Below are positions 23,787 through 31,689 of a stretch of 34,913 nucleotides of DNA, one piece after another. Location: positions 9,677 to 44,589 of the forward strand of contig JAACAK010000026.1 of the NCBI GenBank assembly GCA_011774835.1, read 5' to 3'. Numbering within the stretch: position 1 is the first letter of the stretch; every line of letters begins with the position of its first letter. The stretch is from Candidatus Kutchimonas denitrificans (lineage in GTDB: Bacteria; Gemmatimonadota; Gemmatimonadetes; Palauibacterales; KS3-K002). The position numbers and the translations under genes were made by a program. A model generated the notes under the pieces. The model had not been told where the DNA came from and made no database searches. It saw only the letters and a program-made list of their open reading frames with translations.

Positions 23787-24890
23787 ATGAAGGTCACCAT
23801 TACGCGTGAGAACTTCCAGAAGGGGCTATCGGCAGTCGCCGCAACCATCCCGACGCGGACCACGCTGCCCGTCTTGTCCAACATACTGGTGGAGACGGTG
23901 GAAGGCGGTGTGCGAGTCCGTGGTACCGATCTGGACATATCGGTCAGCGTCGAGACGCCGGCCGAGGTCGAAAGCCAGGGGGCGATCACCGTACCGGCCA
24001 AGAAGGTCGCCGATATCGCCCGTGAGCTGCCGGACGCACCGGTGGAGTTCCGGTCGGAGGGTGGCCGTGTGTCGCTGGTGTGCGGGAAAGCGAAGTTCAA
24101 GTTGCACAGTCTCCCGAGCGACGAGTACCCGTCTTTCCCCGAGGTCCCATTCTCCGAGGGGTGGCGCCTGAAGGGTGGGGAGCTCCAGAAGATGAGTGCC
24201 CGGACCAGCTTCGCCGTCTCTAGCGAGGAGACGCGACCGGTTCTGAACGGGGTCTTGTGGCAGCTGCGGGACGCTGAGATGAGGATGGTCGCCACGAACG
24301 GTCACCGCCTGGCGAAGATGGCGGTGAAGCTGGAGACTGCTGCTGCCGGTGATGAGGACTTGATCGTGCCCCCGAAAGCGCTGCAACAGGTGGAGAAGCT
24401 GTTCGCCTCTGATGCCGAGCTCGAGATCGCCCGGTCGGAGAGCCATCTCGGTTTCCGCACGGAAAAGGTCGAGGTCTACACGCGCTTGATCGAGGGCCCG
24501 TATCCGAACTACGAGCAGGTGTTACCAAAGGACAACGACAAAGAGTGCAAGGCAGACCGGGAGCAGCTGGCGGCGGCGCTCCGTCGAGTGGCCATAGTCG
24601 CGTCGGATCAGACGCATCGAGTCCGGCTCGCGTTCGCGCCGGAGAGGCTGTCGCTGGGGGTGCAGACACCGGATCTGGGTGAGGCGGAGGACGAGTTGCC
24701 GGTGGAGTACGTCGGGTCACCATTGGAGATCGGGTTTAATGCCAACTACCTGCTCGAGGTGCTCCGCTATATCGGCACAGAGGAAGTGAAGATCACACTG
24801 GCCGCCCCGGAGCGGCCGGCCACCTTCGAGCCAGCTGCCGGCGATGAGGACTACGTCTGCCTCGTGATGCCCCTCCGGCTCATGGAATAG
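23787..24890 (+). CDS. dnaN: DnaN, DNA polymerase III beta sliding clamp
   Basis: This 367-residue clamp has the expected three repeated domains: N-terminal MKVTITRENFQKGLSAV with TLPVLSNILVE, central RPVLNGVLW and MVATNGHRLA, and the C-terminal hydrophobic-pocket end YVCLVMPLRLME (normally ending MPMRL). It encircles DNA and tethers polymerase III and other partners. GGAG lies 7 bases before ATG 23787. A strong intrinsic terminator follows. No recF or gyrB follows, and the next genes are on the opposite strand. Confidence 0.97.
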   Translation: MKVTITRENFQKGLSAVAATIPTRTTLPVLSNILVETVEGGVRVRGTDLDISVSVETPAEVESQGAITVPAKKVADIARELPDAPVEFRSEGGRVSLVCGKAKFKLHSLPSDEYPSFPEVPFSEGWRLKGGELQKMSARTSFAVSSEETRPVLNGVLWQLRDAEMRMVATNGHRLAKMAVKLETAAAGDEDLIVPPKALQQVEKLFASDAELEIARSESHLGFRTEKVEVYTRLIEGPYPNYEQVLPKDNDKECKADREQLAAALRRVAIVASDQTHRVRLAFAPERLSLGVQTPDLGEAEDELPVEYVGSPLEIGFNANYLLEVLRYIGTEEVKITLAAPERPATFEPAAGDEDYVCLVMPLRLME

Positions 24891-24935
24891 GTACGCGACT
24901 GAGAGCCTGAGCGGTCGAGTTCGGGACAAGAGAAA

Positions 24936-24963
24936 GGGGCCCCAGGCAGGGCCCCGCTTTTTT
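24936..24963 (+). terminator. Rho-independent terminator of dnaN
   Basis: Stem GGGGCCC (24936-24942) pairs with GGGCCCC (24949-24955), loop CAGGCA, followed by GC and six T (24958-24963). It lies 46 bases after the dnaN stop and just before the 3' end of the opposite-strand permease gene. Confidence 0.92.
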
Positions 24964-24987
24964 GGAGCAGGTTCGCTGACCACCGGT

Positions 24988-26193
24988 TTACTCGTAGCGT
25001 AGTGCCACGATCGGATCCAACGCCGCCGCGCGGCGGGCCGGGTAGATCCCGAAAAAGATTCCCACCGCGCCCGAGAACCCGACCGCCAGGATAATCGCTG
25101 CGGGCGCCACGGCCGTGTTCCAGTTGGCGAAGTGGGACAGGGCCACGGCGGCGGCGGCGCCAGCCAACAGACCGGCGAGCCCCCCGAGCAGGCACAGCGT
25201 CAGCGCCTCGATGAGGAACTGGAAGAGAATATTCCGGCGCGTGGCGCCCATCGCTTTGCGCACCCCGATCTCTCGGGTCCGTTCCGTCACCGAGACCAGC
25301 ATGATGTTCATGATGCCGATCCCCCCGACCAGGAGGCTGACCAGGGCGATCCCGGCCAGCAGGATGGAGAAGGTGCGGGTGGTTTCCTGGAAGGTGGACA
25401 TGAGATCGGCGCGGTTGCGGATGAAAAAATCGTCTTCCTGTCCCGGACGGAGCCGGTGTTCGCGCCGTAGGATCCGCTCGATTTCGACCATCGCCCGGTT
25501 GACGTTTTCCGCGCCGACCACCTCCACGGTGATGTCCTCTACCCGGTCGCTACCGCTGATCCGGTACTGGGCCGTGGTCAACGGGATAATCGCCCGGTCG
25601 TCGACGCTGCCGAACCCGCGCTCGCCGGACGGGGCCAGGATGGCGATCACCTCGAACGGGATGGCTCGGATACGGATCGTCTGACCGACCAGTTGCGTGG
25701 GGTCATCCGCCAAGCGGGTGGCCAGCTGGCTCCCTATCACGGCCACGGTGCGCCGTGCCACGAGATCGGCCTGCGTGAAGAAGTTTCCGTACTCCACGGT
25801 GAGGTTCCGGACTCGCTGGAATGCGGGTACGGTGCCTATGACACGGGCGTTCACGTTATTGCTCAGACGCTCGATCTGGAGCTGAGCGTCCATCTCCGGC
25901 ACCACCGCCGAGACATGCTGCGCCTCCCGCTCCAGAGCCTTGTAGTCGTCGACGCTCAGGAAAGTGCCGCCACCGCCGACACCGCGCCACCAACGGTAGC
26001 CTGACGAGATGCTCAGCTGGTTGGTGCCCAGCGCCTCGATCTGTTCCTGCACGGCACGCTGCGCGCCCTCGCCCATGGCGACGACCGTGATCACCGCCCC
26101 AACGCCGATAATGATGCCGAGCATCGTCAGGAAGGAGCGGAGCTTGTTGGCGCGGAGCGCCGTGATGGCTACCTTTATGGTTTCCCAAATCAT
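24988..26193 (-). CDS. MacB/FtsX-type ABC transporter permease
   Basis: This 401-residue protein has one N-terminal membrane segment (about 18-42: FLTMLGIIIGVGAVITVVAMG). A large periplasmic domain (about 45-270) and three C-terminal membrane segments follow, with the typical GGIGIMNIMLVSVTERTREIGVRKAMGA. It lacks the N-terminal ATPase that full-length MacB carries. No separate ABC ATPase gene is present on either side, so the ATPase must come from elsewhere. The start codon directly abuts the stop of the MacA-like gene (TAG then ATG), which implies coupling. The substrate is unknown; MacAB-type systems export macrolides, lipoproteins or peptides. Confidence 0.9.
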   Translation of the reverse strand: MIWETIKVAITALRANKLRSFLTMLGIIIGVGAVITVVAMGEGAQRAVQEQIEALGTNQLSISSGYRWWRGVGGGGTFLSVDDYKALEREAQHVSAVVPEMDAQLQIERLSNNVNARVIGTVPAFQRVRNLTVEYGNFFTQADLVARRTVAVIGSQLATRLADDPTQLVGQTIRIRAIPFEVIAILAPSGERGFGSVDDRAIIPLTTAQYRISGSDRVEDITVEVVGAENVNRAMVEIERILRREHRLRPGQEDDFFIRNRADLMSTFQETTRTFSILLAGIALVSLLVGGIGIMNIMLVSVTERTREIGVRKAMGATRRNILFQFLIEALTLCLLGGLAGLLAGAAAAVALSHFANWNTAVAPAAIILAVGFSGAVGIFFGIYPARRAAALDPIVALRYE

Positions 26194-27609
26194 CTAGTTT
26201 TGCCTCTGCATACCGGGTACGCCGCTCCCGCGGAAGCGCTGGAAGCGCTCGAGCAGCTGCGCCTGGTCTCTGAGCAGCGAGGCGGTGGGCAGCAGCGCCA
26301 CCGAATCACCGACCTGGAGGCCCGACACGACCTCGATGCTCTCCCAATCGGTCACGCCGACCTGAACGGGTACCGGCTGGATGGTGCCCTCTCTCCAGGC
26401 GAACACCACTCCCGGGGTCGGGCCGCCGGACCGGCGCTGCTGCTCCCGCGCCTCCCGCATCTGCTGGAAGCGCTCGCGCATCTGGCGCATCTCCTGAGGC
26501 GTCATCTCGCCGCTGCGGAACCGCTCGCGCATCGAATCGCGCTGCGCCTGGGTCAGTTGACCGGGACTCTCGCCGTTCGTGCCCGCCGGGCCGCCCGGGC
26601 CGCCTTCAGCGGCCGCCATCTGCGGCCTGTTGCTCTCGAGCAACTGGGCGAAGCGCTCGTTGTCGACCCCCAGGGCGAGCTTGGCGACCTCCTCCGCGTC
26701 GGATTGCGGGTGCACCGCCTGGGCGGGGACGGTGACGGCGTCCTCGGTTCGGGCGATCTGGATCGTCACCTCGGCGCTCATCCCGGGCTTGAGCAGGCGC
26801 TCCTCGTTGTCGATCCGGATCAGGACGGGGAACATGGTCACGTTCTGGGTGACCGTCGCCTGCGGCTCGATCTTCAGCACCCGGCCCTGAAACGTGCGGT
26901 CCCGATAGGCCTCGACCTGAATGTCGGCGGGCAGCCTGGGCTCGACACGGCCGATGTCGGTCTCGTCGACCAGGGTCCGCACCTGGACCTCGCCCAGGTC
27001 GGCCATGGTCATGAGTAGGGTGCCGCCACCCACCACCTGTGTGGCCGACGAGATCACCTGGCCGGCCTCGACCGTGCGGTCGATGATCGTACCGGTGATC
27101 GGCGCCCGGATCGTGGTCTCGGCCATACGCTCGCGGGCGATCTCGAGGCTCGCCTGGGCGCGCACCAGCTGTGCCCGGGCGTTGGCGTACTCGAGCTGAG
27201 ACTGCTCGTAGTCCTGGTCGCTGATGATCTGCTGCTCGAGCATCTTCTCGGCACGGTCCAGCTGCGAGCGGGCGACCTTGAGCCGCGCCTCGGCGACCTC
27301 GAGGTCGGCCTCGGCCTGGGCGAGCGCCTGGCGAGCGTCGGTCTGCTCGACCTGGACCAGAAGCTGGCCCTGCTCGACGTGATCGCCGGTCTCCACCGGC
27401 AACGAGAGGACCTCGCCCGAGGCCTTCGATTTGACCTCCACCATAGTGACGGGCTCGATCACACCGGCGGCCTCGGCGGAGATCGATAGGGTCTTTCGTT
27501 CAGCGGTCACGACCTGGAATGGGCGGCCCTGCTCGTCGTCGCCGTTGCACGCCAGTAGCCCGAACAGCGTGAGGGCCGTGCCCAGAGTGACGAACTTCCT
27601 CGCGTTCAT
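26194..27609 (-). CDS. MacA/HlyD-type periplasmic adaptor lipoprotein with Spy-like insert
   Basis: This 471-residue protein starts with a lipoprotein signal (lipobox Cys21, LFGLLAC). A barrel/lipoyl domain (about 35-95 and 168-200), a coiled-coil hairpin (about 95-165) and a beta-barrel domain (to about 300) follow. An unusual Gln/Arg/Met-rich region (about 330-398) then interrupts the C-terminal domain. It holds LTQAQRDSMRERF and MTPQEMRQMRERF, reminiscent of the LTxxQ motif of Spy/CpxP proteins. The C-terminal membrane-proximal domain resumes at about 400. It pairs with the permease that follows. Its ATG overlaps the stop of the Spy-like gene (ATGA). Confidence 0.9.
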   Translation of the reverse strand: MNARKFVTLGTALTLFGLLACNGDDEQGRPFQVVTAERKTLSISAEAAGVIEPVTMVEVKSKASGEVLSLPVETGDHVEQGQLLVQVEQTDARQALAQAEADLEVAEARLKVARSQLDRAEKMLEQQIISDQDYEQSQLEYANARAQLVRAQASLEIARERMAETTIRAPITGTIIDRTVEAGQVISSATQVVGGGTLLMTMADLGEVQVRTLVDETDIGRVEPRLPADIQVEAYRDRTFQGRVLKIEPQATVTQNVTMFPVLIRIDNEERLLKPGMSAEVTIQIARTEDAVTVPAQAVHPQSDAEEVAKLALGVDNERFAQLLESNRPQMAAAEGGPGGPAGTNGESPGQLTQAQRDSMRERFRSGEMTPQEMRQMRERFQQMREAREQQRRSGGPTPGVVFAWREGTIQPVPVQVGVTDWESIEVVSGLQVGDSVALLPTASLLRDQAQLLERFQRFRGSGVPGMQRQN

Positions 27610-28022
27610 GATTTATCGTTTTCCTTTTTGTCGTGGCGGCGCTCGTCGCTCTTCCGCAGTAGCGCCTCGTAGGCTTCCAGCTGCTCTTCGGTCAACAGAT
27701 CGCGGATCTCGGAGCGAAGCTGCTGCTTCAACTCCTCGAAACGCGGGCGCGTCTCGCGCCACAGGGCCGAGACCTGCTCGCGGTGCCGTTCGATGATCGA
27801 CTCGACCTGGGATCGCTGATCCTCGGTCAGATCGAGCTCGGCGGCGAGCCAGTCGAGGTATCTGCCGCGGCGATCGCGGTCGCGGTCGCGGTCGCGGTCA
27901 CGGCTCTCAGCCGATGCGCTATCGCGTAGGAGTGCGCGGTCCAGGGCAGCGCCGGAGACGCCGCCGAGGACCAGCGCCACGCCGAGCAGCGCGGCGGCCC
28001 AGATTTTCGACTTTCCGTTCAT
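27606..28022 (-). CDS. Spy/CpxP-like periplasmic protein (LTxxQ)
   Basis: This 138-residue protein has a signal peptide or anchor (5-27), then a low-complexity run of alternating Arg-Asp (41-51) encoded by tandem GCGGTC hexamers. Helical segments follow with two LTxxQ motifs: LTEDQ (65-69) and LTEEQ (110-114). Spy/CpxP proteins are periplasmic chaperones or stress and metal sensors. Their presence between an ECF sigma/anti-sigma pair and a MacAB-like pump suggests an envelope-stress or efflux role, which is inferred. The stop overlaps the start of the adaptor gene. Confidence 0.75.
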   Translation of the reverse strand: MNGKSKIWAAALLGVALVLGGVSGAALDRALLRDSASAESRDRDRDRDRDRRGRYLDWLAAELDLTEDQRSQVESIIERHREQVSALWRETRPRFEELKQQLRSEIRDLLTEEQLEAYEALLRKSDERRHDKKENDKS

Positions 28023-28051
28023 GTGCTCTCTTCGCTCGGTTCATTAGACAC

Positions 28052-28438
28052 TTACCGTCCGTTACCCGTGAGGGCGGCGGCGACCACCGCATCGGCGTCG
28101 GGCTCGTTGATGGCGACCAGGAGCGCCGGAACCCGGCCCGCATCGCTGGTGGCGAGCACCTCGTCGAGGGGGACGGGCGCCACGGTCTCCTCGCCGTTCC
28201 CGGTGAACTGTAGGGCGGCCGCCAGGAGGAGCAGGGCGATGCTCGCGGCCGCCAGGCCCGGCCGTGCCCACCCCGCCAGTACCTCCCAGTAGGAGGCCGG
28301 GCGGCGGCGTCGCTGGAGGAGCGGAGCGGCGGCGGCCAGGATCCGTCCCCGGGCGGCACGTCGACGCTCTTCCGAACGAGGCGGCGCCTTCAGAACGCCG
28401 AGCTCGTCGAGCGGGCGCTCTTCACGTTGGTTGACCAT
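28052..28438 (-). CDS. Small membrane protein, likely anti-sigma factor
   Basis: This 128-residue protein has a basic cytoplasmic N-terminus (RRRRPASYW), one membrane segment (about 66-85: GLAAASIALLLLAAALQF) and a short extracytoplasmic tail. It starts 17 bases after the ECF sigma stop, with a strong ribosome site (GGAGG, 7 bases upstream of ATG 28436-28438). Position and topology suit an anti-sigma factor. No HxxxCxxC zinc anti-sigma motif is visible, so the call rests on context. The ending runs into the 5' side of the Spy-like gene. Confidence 0.55.
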   Translation of the reverse strand: MVNQREERPLDELGVLKAPPRSEERRRAARGRILAAAAPLLQRRRRPASYWEVLAGWARPGLAAASIALLLLAAALQFTGNGEETVAPVPLDEVLATSDAGRVPALLVAINEPDADAVVAAALTGNGR

Positions 28439-28455
28439 CTTCTCACCTCCACCGT

Positions 28456-29040
28456 TTAGGGGTGGCGGAGCTCCTTCAAGCCCTCTCTCAGCATCCGCCG
28501 GGCCCGCGACAGGTGCGAGCGGCAGGTGCCTTCCGGGATCTCGAGCACGCGGGCGATCTCCGGGTGTGTGAACCCCTCCAGGTCGTGGAGGATCACCACG
28601 GTCGCCAGATCGTCGGGCAGCGCATCGACCGCGCTGGCCAGGCAATTCCGCAGCACGGCCCGCTCGGCATCGGCGGCGGGATCGCCCGGCCCGGTGGTCC
28701 CTTCGGGAATCTTCTCCATCCGGCGCCGCGCCAGGTACTTGCGGCGGTTGAGCGCCGCGTTGACCAGCAGCCGGTAGAACCAGGGCCCGAACGGGCTGCC
28801 CCGGTCCAATCGGTCGATCCGTTCCAGTGCCCGCAGGAACGCGTCCTGCGCCAGGTCCTCCGCGTCCTCGGCGTGCTGGAGGAATCCGTAGGCGACGGCG
28901 AAGGCCTGCTCGGAGTACCGATCGACGAGCTTCCCGAAGGCCTCTCGATCGCCGCGCCGCACGCGCTCGACGAGGAGCGGCTCGTCGAGGTCGATCGTCT
29001 GGTCTCGCTGGTCGTTAGCGCCCGCCATCGCCCTCGCCAT
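28456..29040 (-). CDS. ECF (RpoE-like) RNA polymerase sigma factor
   Basis: This 194-residue ECF sigma has region 2 (about 24-95: AEDAEDLAQDAFLRALERI) and region 4 (about 130-190: LPDDLATVVILHDLEGFTHPEIARVLEIPEGTCRSHLSRAR). Region 3 is absent, as in group IV sigmas. It should direct RNA polymerase to its own operon: putative anti-sigma, Spy-like, MacA-like and MacB permease. The start at 29038-29040 has AGGTG 8 bases upstream; a second ATG at 29028 is possible. It is divergent from the PqqD-like gene, with an 88-base shared upstream gap. Confidence 0.93.
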   Translation of the reverse strand: MARAMAGANDQRDQTIDLDEPLLVERVRRGDREAFGKLVDRYSEQAFAVAYGFLQHAEDAEDLAQDAFLRALERIDRLDRGSPFGPWFYRLLVNAALNRRKYLARRRMEKIPEGTTGPGDPAADAERAVLRNCLASAVDALPDDLATVVILHDLEGFTHPEIARVLEIPEGTCRSHLSRARRMLREGLKELRHP

Positions 29041-29128
29041 GGAAAACACCTGACAACCCCGGAGCGTTGGGATGCTCCAAGCCGCCCCGATGGTTGCCCG
29101 GCCTGGTGAAACCCGTAGCTTGAACCTT

Positions 29129-29410
29129 ATGGCGACCCAGCCTACAGGCCACCCCCGGGCCCGTGACGATGTGATGTTTCGGCAGGTGGACGAGGATTGG
29201 GTGGTGTTCGATCCCGCCGCGAACAACCTGCATGTGCTCAATCTGACAGCCGCCCTCATCTGGAGCCACCTGGACGGCGAGCATTCTCCGCGTGAGATCT
29301 CGCAGACGGTGCTGGACGCGTTCGGGATCGACGCCGACCGGGCCGCCGCCGACGTCGAGGCAGCGCTGGAGCGGTTCCGGGCCGCCGGCCTGCTGACCGA
29401 GGACGCCTGA
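29129..29410 (+). CDS. PqqD-like protein (peptide-binding RRE domain)
   Basis: This 93-residue PqqD-family protein has the typical winged-helix arrangement: VVFDPAANNLHVLNLTAALIW, then LDGEHSPREISQTV, ending AALERFRAAGLL. PqqD-like domains (RREs) bind the leader of a ribosomal peptide and present it to modifying enzymes. It is the first gene of a rightward cassette with a methyltransferase, a small peptide and an HprK-like kinase. The start ATG 29129 fits the family; an earlier ATG at 29072 is in frame. No clear ribosome site precedes it, so a near-leaderless transcript is possible. Confidence 0.88.
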   Translation: MATQPTGHPRARDDVMFRQVDEDWVVFDPAANNLHVLNLTAALIWSHLDGEHSPREISQTVLDAFGIDADRAAADVEAALERFRAAGLLTEDA

Positions 29411-29430
29411 TCGGCCGGGATGACGCGACG

Positions 29431-30618
29431 ATGAGCACTCTGGACTATCGCGATTTCCTGGCCGACGCACCCCGTGTCGAGGCGTTCCGGCGGGCGATCG
29501 AGTCGACGGTGGAAGCTGGTGACGTGGTTCTCGATCTCGGAACGGGCCTGGGCACTTACGGCATGTTCGCGGCCCGGGCCGGCGCCCGGGTGGTGGCGGT
29601 CGAGCCGGCGCCGATCGTCGAGGTCGCTCGATCGCTGGCCCGGGACAACGGACTATCGGACCGGATGACGTTCTTGCGAGGCCGGGTCGAAGAGCTGGAG
29701 CCGCCCGAGCTGGCGGACGTGCTGATCTTCGAAGACTACGCGCCGTACCTGTATCACGGGGAGACATCGCGTATCCTGAGCGCCGTTCGAGACCGCTGGC
29801 TGCAGCCGGCGCCCCGGGGGGTGCCGTATCGGGTTCGTGCCCTGCTGGCCCCGGTGAGCTGCGCCGAGAGCTATCGGGCCATCTGGCCCTTCGTGAACGA
29901 AGACTTGTTCGGGCTCGACATCGGACGCTTCCGGCGGCAGCTGCTCAACGGGCTCCACGCCGTCTCCTGGGACCCGGACGTCCTGCTGGCGGAGGCGACC
30001 GAGGTCGATCGGTTCGATCCGCTGAGGCCGGAGCGCCTGAAGCTGGAGGCGTCGGTGAGCTGGACGGCGGCCCGGCCCGGTATCCTGCACGGGCTGGGGC
30101 TGTGGATCGATCTGGACCTGGCCGACGGCATAGAGTTTTCCAACGGGCCGTCGGGCCGTTCGACGGGGTGGGACCAGCGGCTGCTGCCACTGCTGGAGCC
30201 GGTGACGGTGGAAGCGGGGGACATCATCGAGGCCCGGGTGCGGACGCTGGGCCCGGGCTCGGGTGAGCCCGACTGGTGGAGCTGGCGGGTCCGAGCCGGC
30301 GCGGACGACCCGCAGGAGCTCGATACGTTCCGAGGGGTTCCGCTGTCGTTGGACACGTTGGGGCGTGCCCGCCTGGATCGGCGGCCGAGGTTGGGTGGCG
30401 CCGGTCGGGTCCGGCGGGCGGTGCTGGAACTGATCGACGGCGAGCGGACGACGGCGGAGATCGTCCGTGAGCTGAGGGAACGTTTTCCTCGGGAGGTGAG
30501 TAGCGATAGGCAGGCCCTGCGGGCGGTGGCCCGGGAGCTGGAGGGCGACGACGCGGAGACCGGGAACCCGATGGGAGCCGAAGAGCGGTTGGCCGAAGCG
30601 AGAGGCAGGACGAGATGA
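29431..30618 (+). CDS. SAM-dependent methyltransferase (PRMT-like) with C-terminal PqqD-like domain
   Basis: This 395-residue protein has a class I methyltransferase motif I DLGTGLGTYG (35-44) and post-motif VVAVEPAP (54-61). FEDYAPYLYHGE (100-111) resembles the double-glutamate loop of protein arginine methyltransferases, and a barrel-like region follows to about 320. Residues 325-372 (AVLELIDGERTTAEIVREL) match a PqqD/RRE winged helix. Fusing an RRE to a methyltransferase implies a peptide substrate bound through its leader, probably the small peptide encoded next. It starts 20 bases after the PqqD-like gene and overlaps the peptide start (ATGA). The modified residue is unknown. Confidence 0.8.
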   Translation: MSTLDYRDFLADAPRVEAFRRAIESTVEAGDVVLDLGTGLGTYGMFAARAGARVVAVEPAPIVEVARSLARDNGLSDRMTFLRGRVEELEPPELADVLIFEDYAPYLYHGETSRILSAVRDRWLQPAPRGVPYRVRALLAPVSCAESYRAIWPFVNEDLFGLDIGRFRRQLLNGLHAVSWDPDVLLAEATEVDRFDPLRPERLKLEASVSWTAARPGILHGLGLWIDLDLADGIEFSNGPSGRSTGWDQRLLPLLEPVTVEAGDIIEARVRTLGPGSGEPDWWSWRVRAGADDPQELDTFRGVPLSLDTLGRARLDRRPRLGGAGRVRRAVLELIDGERTTAEIVRELRERFPREVSSDRQALRAVARELEGDDAETGNPMGAEERLAEARGRTR

Positions 30619-30851
30619 AGCGAGAAGATCCGAGCCGGAGAGAGTTTCTGCTCAAGGTCGCCCGGGGGGCCGCCTACAGCGCGCCGCTCGTCGCCACGTT
30701 CGCGGTGGCTCCAGACCTGCTCGCTCAGGCTCCCTCGCTGCCAGGCGGTCACCACATGACAGCTCCAGCTCCGTCGTCGCCGGCGCCCTCCGAGGCGCCC
30801 GGCCCCCGGCCGACGGACAAGCATCCGCCGCCCAGCAAGAAGGGCGGCTAG
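30615..30851 (+). CDS. Small Tat-leader peptide, candidate modified precursor
   Basis: This 78-residue protein starts within the methyltransferase stop (ATGA). The N-terminus carries a twin-arginine-like motif SRREFL (7-12), then a hydrophobic stretch with YSAPLV (21-26) and an AQA-type cleavage site (37-39). The remaining 39 residues are rich in Pro, Ser, Ala, His and Lys, ending TDKHPPPSKKGG. The YxxP motif recalls the RRE-recognition site in lasso-peptide leaders. With two PqqD-like domains beside it, the peptide is a plausible RRE client. Whether it is processed, exported or modified is inference. No homolog is recognised. Confidence 0.7.
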   Translation: MKREDPSRREFLLKVARGAAYSAPLVATFAVAPDLLAQAPSLPGGHHMTAPAPSSPAPSEAPGPRPTDKHPPPSKKGG

Positions 30852-30863
30852 CCCGCCCGGCCG

Positions 30864-31676
30864 GTGTCGACCTCAACGCTCCATTATCGCTTGCCGGGCG
30901 CCGGGCGGGTCGTGAGCGCCCGTATCGCCCCTCCCGAGCTGATTCCGCTGATCGACGGCTTCTATCGCACCTACAGATGCGCCGCGCCGGCGTCCGGCGA
31001 TCGGGCCGAGGCCGCGCTGTGCGTCGATCGTGCGGGCGGAGGCTATCGGGTTCGTGTGCCAGCGGGCGATTGGGAGGCGGAGACCGCGGAAGAGGCGGTG
31101 CTCTACTACGAGTACGAGCTCACCGACGCGCTCCTGGTCGACGCGCGCCGCTACGTTCAGCTTCACGGCGCCGCGATCTGCGGCGACAACCGTTGCCTGT
31201 GGCTGGTCGGTCCCTCGGGCGCCGGGAAATCGACCCTCACCCTGGGGCTCTACACCCGGGGGTGGCGGCCGCTGGCCGACGACGCGCTCCTGGTGGACCC
31301 CACCCGCGGCGCGGCCGCACCCTTCGACCGGTCGATCCGGGTGCACACGAGCGGCCTCGAGGCCCTCGACCTCGATCCGGCCGCGGTGCCGGGAGGGCGT
31401 CAGGTCGGGCCCTACCTGTGGCTCGAGCCCGGGCCCGAGTCACGCGAGTCAGAGCCACGCCGGCCGGACGCCATCCTGGTCCTGGATCCCTGCGGCGACG
31501 ATCGGCTCGAACGCCTGGGGGAGTCGGAGGCGCTGCGAGAGCTGCTGATCGCTCGGCTGAGCGACGCGCCTCGGCGCGACTTCGAATGCGTGGCCCGCCT
31601 GGCGGCCGAGGTGCCGGTCCACCGCCTCTCTTTCCCTGGTTTCCGCCACGCGCTGGAGCGTCTCACCGCCCTCTGA
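30864..31676 (+). CDS. HprK-related kinase (HPr kinase/phosphorylase-like)
   Basis: This 270-residue protein shows an HprK-like nucleotide-binding core: LHGAAI (100-105), Walker A GPSGAGKS (116-123) and LADDALLVD (137-145). The rest diverges from true HPr kinases, and no HPr gene is near. Related kinases occur in lasso-peptide and other PqqD-associated clusters, where some phosphorylate a serine of the peptide. That makes the adjacent Ser-containing small peptide a candidate substrate (inference). Translation begins at GTG 30864, 12 bases after the peptide stop, without a clear ribosome site. It is the last gene of the cassette, followed by repeat copy C. Confidence 0.82.
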   Translation: MSTSTLHYRLPGAGRVVSARIAPPELIPLIDGFYRTYRCAAPASGDRAEAALCVDRAGGGYRVRVPAGDWEAETAEEAVLYYEYELTDALLVDARRYVQLHGAAICGDNRCLWLVGPSGAGKSTLTLGLYTRGWRPLADDALLVDPTRGAAAPFDRSIRVHTSGLEALDLDPAAVPGGRQVGPYLWLEPGPESRESEPRRPDAILVLDPCGDDRLERLGESEALRELLIARLSDAPRRDFECVARLAAEVPVHRLSFPGFRHALERLTAL

Positions 31677-31689
31677 GCGCTCCTACCCA

